Assembly: GCA_022606135.1 (NCBI GenBank)
Contig: JABYQN010000006.1
Span: 434,001 to 498,000 of the forward strand
DNA from: Fomes fomentarius
Taxonomy: Eukaryota; Basidiomycota; Agaricomycetes; Polyporales; Polyporaceae
DNA length: 64,000 nt
Direction: 5' to 3'
Positions 57,845-64,000 of this stretch are shown piece by piece (positions within the stretch are counted from its first letter, which is position 1; the number at the start of each line of letters is the position of its first letter). Below the pieces are notes generated by a model. The model saw nothing but the letters and a program-made list of their open reading frames with translations, was not told the DNA's origin and did not search any database. The position numbers and the translations under genes are program-made.

Positions 57845-58298
57845 TGTTGGACCTCATGGGTCTTGTGCCCTAGCCAAGTCCATGGTTTGTTTTCATTCAG
57901 CCTTCCACACATTCCCTAATTCCTTCACTGCACCATTATCTTTGCCGATTTTTCCCTCCTTCCCTATTCGACCTGTGGCTGTGCAAATATTCACACAGGG
58001 TCGCGACGGGCGCCCCGCGCCTCGGTTAAGAGCGCTAGCCCGTGCATTGACTCCTGCGCCCTCCATGAATTTTTCTTTGAGCGCTTCTGTATGTTTTGTT
58101 GATTCCCATGTTTGGAAGTACTGTACAGTTGTTTCCCACGCGCTCCTGCGCTGTAGACAGTCGCTGTGTCGAGCTCTGGTGTCTCTCAGACTTCACAGAG
58201 CTCGACATAGGTGGGTAGTATTATTTCTGCAATATATCAGACTTCACAGAGCTCGACATAGGCCATTGTGATTGCTCTGAGGCACACTGCAGTCAACA

Positions 58299-58325
58299 GG
58301 TTATGAGCCCTGCGCTCTGACTGCC
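58299..58325 (+). promoter_or_regulatory. Primer-binding site matching the anticodon half of initiator tRNA-Met
   Basis: The sequence right after the 5' LTR begins GGTTATGAGCCCTGCG. Its reverse complement contains GCAGGGCTCATAACC, the anticodon stem-loop (CAU) of fungal initiator tRNA-Met, continuing into its 5' half. Priming by a half-tRNA cut in the anticodon loop is known for Drosophila copia and yeast Ty5. Confidence 0.75.
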
Positions 58326-58521
58326 TCCAGACATCCATCTCCGCCAGTCCATCGCTCTCAAGACCTCATCCTGGTCCCCAGTCTTCCCTGCTTGCTCTGC
58401 TTGACTTGTTTTCATCTCTCTGGGTGTTCCCCCATCAATTCCATCCCTCCTCGCGGGTTTCTCGCCCAATCCCTTCGCAATTTCGCCCACTCGTCGCGTG
58501 CCACGCACTTCCCCTATCACC

Positions 58522-60057
58522 ATGGCTCCATCCGCGCCCTCCTTCCCAAAGCTCAACAATCGCAACTACCAGCAATGGCGCCTCGACATGGAGGCAAGGC
58601 TCCGCACTCTTGGTGCTCTTCGCATTGTCGAGGGCACTGAGACCAGGCCTGTCTTCACGCAGCCATGGGACTCAGGTGAGCGCCGTGAAATGCGCGATTT
58701 CGACAACAAGGTGGACATGGCAGCTGGGGAGTTATGGGGTTGTGTGGAGAGGGAGCAGCACACGCATCTGGAGTCCATCCGCAGCGATCCCAGTGCGATG
58801 TGGACGAAGTTGGAGGCCATACACATGCAGAAACGTCCCGGTACGCGTTTTAACACCTATAATGCCCTGCTCAGCCTCCAAAAGGCCGAAGACGAGTCCC
58901 TATCCACTCTCTCCACCCGTGCTTCGCAGCTCAAGTCTGAGATGCGTGCCCTGCGTCCTGCGGGCTTCGATCTCGACCAGCTGGACGACGAGCTTGTCCT
59001 CATGACGCTCATCCGTGCACTGCCGGCTGAGTTCAACTCGCTGCGCCAGACGCTGCTCCTCGACGACTCCTTGACCTTGGAGAAGCTGCAGGATGCGTTC
59101 GTTGCGCTCGAGAACCAGCCTGGGGTGTCCCCGTTGACGCCTGCGCTCTCCCATGCCGCGTCCACCCTTGTCTGCGCGTTCTGTGGTCGCACCAGCCACT
59201 CCGAGGACCAGTGCTTCTCCAAGCGCGATGCGAGCACTCAGGCCAAGGAGAAAGCGGCTCAGCGTTCGCAGTTCTGCTCCCAGAAGCCCAAGCACAAGGA
59301 GAATGCTGCTGAGGCGTCCAAGGACATGCAGGACACTCCCCTGGAGTCCGCTGGGTCAGCTGCTGTGAGTGCTGGTTGCGCTTCCGCCCTCCTCTCTGTC
59401 TCCGACCGCTCTGCTTGGCTCGCTACTCCGGCTGCAACTAACTGGAACACCGACACAGGTGCTTCTGCACACATGACTCCTCACCGTCACTGGTTTCGCT
59501 CCTACTCGCCGCACATCATCCCCATCCGCCTCGCCAACTCGCACATCGTCTACTCGGCTGGGCTAGGGTCTGTGGTGTTCCAACCGGCGGAGAGGGACGG
59601 AGTTGTACCACCTGCTGTTGTACTACACGATGTCTTGCATGTTCCTGCGCTCGCCAGCAATCTACTGTCTGTTTTCCATCTCACGCGCGAGAAGGGCTAT
59701 GTTGTCGAGATCCAGGCTGCACGTGCGCTGTTCCGCCAGCAGGGACAGCTGCGATTTGAAGCGCAAGTCGACCGGCACAATGTGGGCTATCTCCTTGGCC
59801 GCACTGTGTCTCAGTCGCACAGTGCACTCGCTGCGTCGACTGCCAGCGAGGAGGACTCGTCCCTATGGCACCAGCGCTGCTCCCACACCAACCTCGACGA
59901 CCTGCGCACTGTTGTGCGAAAGGGCCTTGTCCGCGGTCTCACCATTCGCTCAAAATGCGCTCTGGATGCTATCTGCGCGTTTCGCATCCAGGAAGCTCGT
60001 CCCCATCGCCCTGGTCCACACCGACCTCAAGGGCAAGCTCCCGGTCGCTACACCTGA
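58522..60057 (+). CDS. Copia-C element 2 gag-protease and integrase N-terminus
   Basis: Same organisation as in element 1: Met in CACCATGG at 58522, gag, CCHC CAFCGRTSHSEDQC, protease DTGASAHM, GAG-pre-integrase LWHQRCSHTN. It leaves the integrase frame after KCALDAIC and stops at 60057. The segment 59993-60086 carries KLVPIALVHTDLKGKLPVAT and so on in the +1 frame, showing where the lost frame continues. Confidence 0.88.
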   Translation: MAPSAPSFPKLNNRNYQQWRLDMEARLRTLGALRIVEGTETRPVFTQPWDSGERREMRDFDNKVDMAAGELWGCVEREQHTHLESIRSDPSAMWTKLEAIHMQKRPGTRFNTYNALLSLQKAEDESLSTLSTRASQLKSEMRALRPAGFDLDQLDDELVLMTLIRALPAEFNSLRQTLLLDDSLTLEKLQDAFVALENQPGVSPLTPALSHAASTLVCAFCGRTSHSEDQCFSKRDASTQAKEKAAQRSQFCSQKPKHKENAAEASKDMQDTPLESAGSAAVSAGCASALLSVSDRSAWLATPAATNWNTDTGASAHMTPHRHWFRSYSPHIIPIRLANSHIVYSAGLGSVVFQPAERDGVVPPAVVLHDVLHVPALASNLLSVFHLTREKGYVVEIQAARALFRQQGQLRFEAQVDRHNVGYLLGRTVSQSHSALAASTASEEDSSLWHQRCSHTNLDDLRTVVRKGLVRGLTIRSKCALDAICAFRIQEARPHRPGPHRPQGQAPGRYT

Positions 60058-60084
60058 AGGTCATCTGTACTGGATGATTTTTGT

Positions 60085-63048
60085 GTGCGATGCGATGCGT
60101 TTGCTGCATTCAAGGCGTTCAAAGCATATGCTGAGAACTGCCTTGGCCTGCGAATCAAGGCCACGCGCGACGACAAGGGCGGCGAGTACATTGGCCAGGA
60201 GTACACCGACTTCTGCGCTGAGCACGGCATCCATCGCCAGCACACAGAGCCAGACGAGCCGCACCAGAACGGTGTTGCGGAGCGAGCAAACCGCACCATT
60301 GCTGAGGGCGCAACAGCTCTTCTCTCTCAGGCCAAGCTGCCTCCGTCGTTCTGGGGTCACGCCGTCTCCACTTTTGTCCACACTCGCAACCGCATGCCTA
60401 CCTCTGCGCTGGGCGGCGGCATCCCTTACACTGCCTGGAAACGCGATGGATGCAAACCGGATGTCTCCTACTTCCGCGTCTTTGGCTGCCTGGCTTATGT
60501 GCTTGTGCGCAAGAAGGACCGCAAAGCACTGCAGCCCCACACGCGCAAATGCATCTTTGTCGGCTATCCCGAGGGCACCAAAGCCTGGCGGTTCTGGGAT
60601 CCAGCTGCGAAGAAATACCTCATCTCCTCGCATGCTGTATTCGACAAGCGCTGCTTTCCTGGTAACTCGCCCTCTATCAATGTCTTTGGGCTGCCTCTGG
60701 ACGAAGTGGACATTCCCAGCGACGGAGAGCATGCGGACGACACACCCGACGACATTGAGGACGCGCCAGAGCTGCACGATCAGGGGGGAGACGATCCAGA
60801 TGATCCTGCACCTCCTGCACCTCCTGCACCGCAAAACGCTCTGCCTGCACCTCCAGAGCCGCGCGCACCATCCCCGGATGCACCACCACACAGTCCAAGT
60901 CCTCCAGCACCTCCTGCGCCTCCTGTGCCGCGCGCTGCACCTCCACCTCGCCCAGCATCTCGCTCGGGTGCGCCGTCCGCCCACCATGAAGCGGACGGTT
61001 ATGGCAGCTTCAGGCCATATCCTGCGCTCACACACAAGCTCCCAGTGCACTCTACTCGCTACACAGGCTCACTGAACAACCAGCAGCTCGAGCGAGAGAA
61101 CCGTGTACCGCAGCGCCTCCGCATCCACACTCCATCACCTGCTCCCACTCCAGAGCCCTCTGAGCGCGACAACACTCCACAGCGTCACTCGCCTTCACCA
61201 GACCCGCTCATTGACGCACCAGTCAACCCAATCCCAGTCCAGTTCCGCGCATACCGCTCTCCTTCGCCTCCACCGTCTCCAACATCCTCGGACGATGAGC
61301 TTGACCTCCTCGGACGCGATCACGAGGACGGACTGGAGTGCACTGTTGAGGCAATGCTTGCGGGCATTGAGCATGTCTACACTGGTGAGCGCGACGACTT
61401 CCTGTCATATGATGATGCACTGGAGGTCGCATTCGAGTCTGTGGTTGAGCATGCGCTCAAGGCAGCGCAAGAGCAGCATGGCGAGCCGCGCTCTATCTCT
61501 GATGCGATGAGGCTTCCGCCGGACGAGCGCGACAAGTGGCTCAAGGCTGCGCAGGACGAGATCCAGTCCCTTGTCGAGAACGGCACCTTTGAGCTTGTGC
61601 AGCTTCCGCCCGGTCGCAAAGCTATTGGCTCGCGCTGGGTGTTCCGCGTCAAGCGCAATGCGGACGGCTCCATTGAGCGATACAAGGGCCGTCTTGTCGC
61701 AAAGGGCTTCTCCCAGCGCCCTGGCTTTGACTACAACGAGACCTTTGCTCCTACACCCAAGTGGGCCTCCATCCGCGCTATCCTTGCTCTTGCTGCGCTC
61801 GAAGACCTTGAACTCGAGTCTGTGGACATCTCCTCTGCCTATCTCAACGGCGAGCTCAAGGAGGAGGTCTATATGCAGCAACCCGAGGGCTTCGAGGAGA
61901 AGACTCCGCAGTGGGTGTGGCGCCTCCGCAAGGCTCTCTATGGCCTCAAGCAGGCTGGCCGCTGCTGGCATGAGAAGCTGCACGAGGTCCTGCTCAAGCT
62001 TGGATTTTTGCGCCTGGTCTGCGAGCACAGTGTCTGGGTCTATCTGCGCGATGGAGTGCGTCTTATCATCCCTGTCTTTGTCGACGACATCACCATTGCT
62101 GGCAAGTCCAAAGCGGCCATCCAGCGCGTTAAGGACGACCTCCGCGCGCACTTCAAATTGCGAGACCTCAGTCCTACGTCCTGGCTCCTGGGTGTCAAGA
62201 TTGAGCGCAACCGCTCAACACGTTCCCTGTCCATTTCACAGCGCCAGTACGCCCTCGACATCCTCGACCGCTACGGCTTCGCAGACTGTGACCCGGTGGG
62301 CACTCCCATGGACCCAGGCCTCCGTCTCAGTGCGGAGATGGCTCCCTCGTCGCCAGCTGATGCACGCGACATGCAGGACATCCCCTACAACCAGGCTGTT
62401 GGCTCTCTTTTCTATCTTGCTGTAGCGACGCGCCCAGACATCTCTCACACTGTGGGCAACCTTGCGCGTTTCTCCCAGAATCCCGGGATGACGCACTGGA
62501 AGGCGGTCAAGCACCTCTTCCGCTACATCAAGGGCACACTCGACTACAAGCTCACCTACTCCCCTTCGCCCGACGCTGAGCTCTTCACCTCCTTCACCGA
62601 TGCGGACCATGCTGGCTGTCCTGACACTGGTCGCTCCACCTCTGGCTATGTGATCAAGATGGGCACTGGTGCGATCTCCTGGTCGAGCCGTCTGCAGACC
62701 ATTGTTGCGCTGTCCACCACGGAGGCGGAATTTGTCGCAGCAGTCTCTGCTGGCCAGGAGATGCTTTGGCTTCGCAACCTGCTCACGGAGTTTGGCTTTG
62801 ATGTCTCCTCCGCATCCAGGCTCCGCATCGACAACCTCTCCGCTCTCTCTGTTGCGAGAAATCCTGAGCACCATGGGCGCATGAAGCACCTCGATCTGCG
62901 CTTTTACTGGCTGTGGGACGAAGTAGCCAAAGGGCGGATTGAGATTGAGCACCTCCGCACTTCGGACATGCCGGCAGACATCCTCACCAAGTCGCTGCCC
63001 AAGCCCAAGGTGCTGGAGATGGTGAAGATGCTTGGGCTGGGGACTTGA
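60085..63048 (+). CDS. Copia-C element 2 integrase core, reverse transcriptase and RNase H
   Basis: 987 residues with the same domains as element 1 and very few differences (for example ARNPEHH against AKNPEHH). The frame starts inside the integrase core (DAFAAFKAFKAYAEN); the conserved residues normally between VFV and DAFAAF are missing, consistent with a small deletion. Reverse transcriptase and RNase H appear intact. Confidence 0.9.
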   Translation: MRCDAFAAFKAFKAYAENCLGLRIKATRDDKGGEYIGQEYTDFCAEHGIHRQHTEPDEPHQNGVAERANRTIAEGATALLSQAKLPPSFWGHAVSTFVHTRNRMPTSALGGGIPYTAWKRDGCKPDVSYFRVFGCLAYVLVRKKDRKALQPHTRKCIFVGYPEGTKAWRFWDPAAKKYLISSHAVFDKRCFPGNSPSINVFGLPLDEVDIPSDGEHADDTPDDIEDAPELHDQGGDDPDDPAPPAPPAPQNALPAPPEPRAPSPDAPPHSPSPPAPPAPPVPRAAPPPRPASRSGAPSAHHEADGYGSFRPYPALTHKLPVHSTRYTGSLNNQQLERENRVPQRLRIHTPSPAPTPEPSERDNTPQRHSPSPDPLIDAPVNPIPVQFRAYRSPSPPPSPTSSDDELDLLGRDHEDGLECTVEAMLAGIEHVYTGERDDFLSYDDALEVAFESVVEHALKAAQEQHGEPRSISDAMRLPPDERDKWLKAAQDEIQSLVENGTFELVQLPPGRKAIGSRWVFRVKRNADGSIERYKGRLVAKGFSQRPGFDYNETFAPTPKWASIRAILALAALEDLELESVDISSAYLNGELKEEVYMQQPEGFEEKTPQWVWRLRKALYGLKQAGRCWHEKLHEVLLKLGFLRLVCEHSVWVYLRDGVRLIIPVFVDDITIAGKSKAAIQRVKDDLRAHFKLRDLSPTSWLLGVKIERNRSTRSLSISQRQYALDILDRYGFADCDPVGTPMDPGLRLSAEMAPSSPADARDMQDIPYNQAVGSLFYLAVATRPDISHTVGNLARFSQNPGMTHWKAVKHLFRYIKGTLDYKLTYSPSPDAELFTSFTDADHAGCPDTGRSTSGYVIKMGTGAISWSSRLQTIVALSTTEAEFVAAVSAGQEMLWLRNLLTEFGFDVSSASRLRIDNLSALSVARNPEHHGRMKHLDLRFYWLWDEVAKGRIEIEHLRTSDMPADILTKSLPKPKVLEMVKMLGLGT

Positions 63049-63457
63049 CTGGTCAGGGGGGAGTGTTGGACCTCATGGGTCTTGTGCCCTAGCCAAGTCC
63101 ATGGTTTGTTTTCATTCAGCCTCACACACATTTCCTAATTCCTTCACTGCACCATTATCTTTGCCGATTTTTCCCTCCTTCCCTATTCGACCTGTGGCTG
63201 TGCAAATATTCACACAGGGTCGCGACGGGCGCCCCGCGCCTTGGTTAAGAGCGCTAGCCCGTGCATTGACTCCTGCGCCCTCCATGAATTTTTCTTTTGT
63301 ATGTTTTGTTGATTCCCATGTTTGGAAGTACTGTACAGTTGTTTCCCATGCGCTCCTGTGCCGTAGACAGTCGCTGTGTCGAGCTCTGGTGTCTCTCAGA
63401 CTTCACAGAGCTCGACATAGGCCATTGTGATTGCTCTGAGGCACACTGCAGCCAACA

Positions 63458-64000
63458 GCTCGGTCCACGTCCGAAGACGCCTTGTAGAAGGAAGCAGCAA
63501 TCTCGTTCACAGTGCTAGATACAGGTACAAGAGATGAGATAGTATGTGCATGATTATGTCTGTTCTGATTCCCATTACCACCCTGATTCGTCGAGCCAGA
63601 GTCCTTGCCTTTGCCCTTGTCCTTCTTCTTGTTCCGCGGATTCTTCTCCGGGAACTTCTTGTAGCAGTTGGACGAGTCATGGTTGTCCTTACCGCAGTGG
63701 GAACAAGGAGGTTTGGGCTTGGTCTTCGGCTTTGAGATCTTGTTTGCCTGGCCAATTGAAGTGTTCCGAAGTGAATCCTCAAGCTTCAGCTTAGGCTTGA
63801 CATTGTCGAGTGTCAAGTCAGCTTATGCTGTGGTGTGGAGGATAGTGGAAATCGACGGGCGATATGACTCAGGCATTTTAGAGAATAGCCAGTAGACCTT
63901 GATGTGCTCGGCGAGGGTATTCTTGTTGTCCGACGTCAACTCATTGATACAGCCAATGAACATCTGGACTTGGTCGATAATCAACTTGTTCTCAACAAAC
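63458..64000 (-). mobile_element. Copia-A gag portion, continuing past the window
   Basis: On the minus strand the frame ending at the insertion encodes a gag with the basic linker KPKTKPKPP and the zinc knuckle CSHCGKDNHDSSNC, then a Lys/Asn-rich linker. It is the upstream half of the copia-A element whose protease resumes at 57820. From about 63816 to the edge the frame shifts. The 5' LTR is outside the window. Confidence 0.82.

Larger units (their letters stand above)
48246..63063. repeat. Large inverted repeat: copia-C elements 1 and 2 as 5.2-kb arms
   Basis: Positions x and 111309-x are complementary across 48246-53464 and 57845-63063 without a length difference: LTR L4/L5 ends, gag and pol starts and stops all obey the same sum. 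The unique centre is 4380 bp (53465-57844). Confidence 0.9.
57845..63457 (+). mobile_element. Copia-C element 2, full length but defective, nested in copia-A
   Basis: 5613 bp: 5' LTR L5 57845-58298 (454 bp), primer-binding site 58299-58310 (GGTTATGAGCCC), gag-protease, pol, polypurine tract AGGGGGGAG (63055-63063) and 3' LTR L6 63064-63457 (394 bp). The flanks are GCCCG (57840-57844) and GCTCG (63458-63462), a target duplication with one mismatch, and copia-A coding resumes on the other side. L6 lacks one of two internal ~49-bp direct repeats and a short gggcgctttt-type segment. Confidence 0.92.

Noticed and set aside
60061..61050. Long antisense frame (329 codons) opposite copia-C pol
   Set aside because: Arg/Cys/Trp-rich composition and exact overlap with the conserved integrase region on the other strand; a shadow of GC-rich coding.
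59603..61075. 490-codon +1-frame reading in copia-C as a separate protein
   Set aside because: Only 59993-60086 is sensible protein; the rest is out-of-frame reading of gag and pol. It shows the frameshift rather than a gene.
61405..62151. 248-codon antisense frame in the reverse transcriptase region
   Set aside because: Opposite strand of a conserved catalytic domain; no independent protein features.
1..64000. CRISPR arrays, operons, phage or bacterial genes
   Set aside because: No regularly spaced identical repeats with unique spacers; genes are intron-rich and eukaryotic throughout.

Overview
The window is nuclear DNA of a filamentous basidiomycete, very probably an agaricomycete. The evidence is the dense, short (about 45-75 nt) GT-AG introns, CTAA-type branch points, closely spaced housekeeping genes on both strands, and islands of Ty1/copia and Ty3/gypsy retrotransposons. 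I had only the sequence; family names come from motif recognition, not from searches.

Layout. 1-816: 3' part of an unidentified gene with a basic nuclear-type tail. 1267-5551: large SH3 + RA-domain protein, probably cell polarity. 6511-6854 (-): broken N-terminal piece resembling the ribosome-biogenesis factor URB1/Npa1, divergent from 7028-10288 (+), an intact six-exon gene for a 999-residue P-loop NTPase with a possible nuclease-like C-terminal region. 11.6-22.4 kb: a retrotransposon graveyard holding a copia-A fragment with a nested solo LTR-D, a truncated copia-B, a copia-C LTR, a roughly 3 kb stretch with no CpG, a second decayed copia-B 3' end, and a decayed gypsy element. 23.3-42.0 kb: a gene-dense core with HMG-CoA synthase, eIF5B and CCT2 (all -), a protein O-mannosyltransferase (+), cyclin C (-), mitochondrial malate dehydrogenase (+), TSR2 (-) and GRC3 (+). 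42.8-64.0 kb: a second retrotransposon island with a solo LTR-A, two almost identical copia-C elements in opposite orientation, an interrupted copia-A, and a large palindrome whose arms carry a tRNA-headed SINE-like element.

Gene relationships. Four neighbouring pairs are divergent with short shared promoters: URB1-like/NTPase, CCT2/PMT, cyclin C/MDH and TSR2/GRC3. TSR2 and GRC3 both act in ribosome biogenesis. eIF5B and CCT2 (translation and protein folding) lie head-to-tail.

Most unusual content. (1) A SINE-like element of about 640 bp (tRNA-like head with A and B boxes, A10 tail, 12-bp imperfect target duplication) sits inside both arms of a palindrome. (2) Two copia-C copies about 10 kb apart share the same integrase-region frame disruptions, yet their own LTR pairs disagree, which implies conversion or inverted duplication rather than two simple insertions. 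(3) Old repeats have lost essentially all CpG, and paired copies show CpG to TpG/CpA changes, the mark of CpG methylation. (4) The NTPase gene looks like a lineage-specific NTPase-nuclease protein. (5) There is splice-level oddity: a 6-nt micro-exon in MDH and GC-AG introns in GRC3 and eIF5B.
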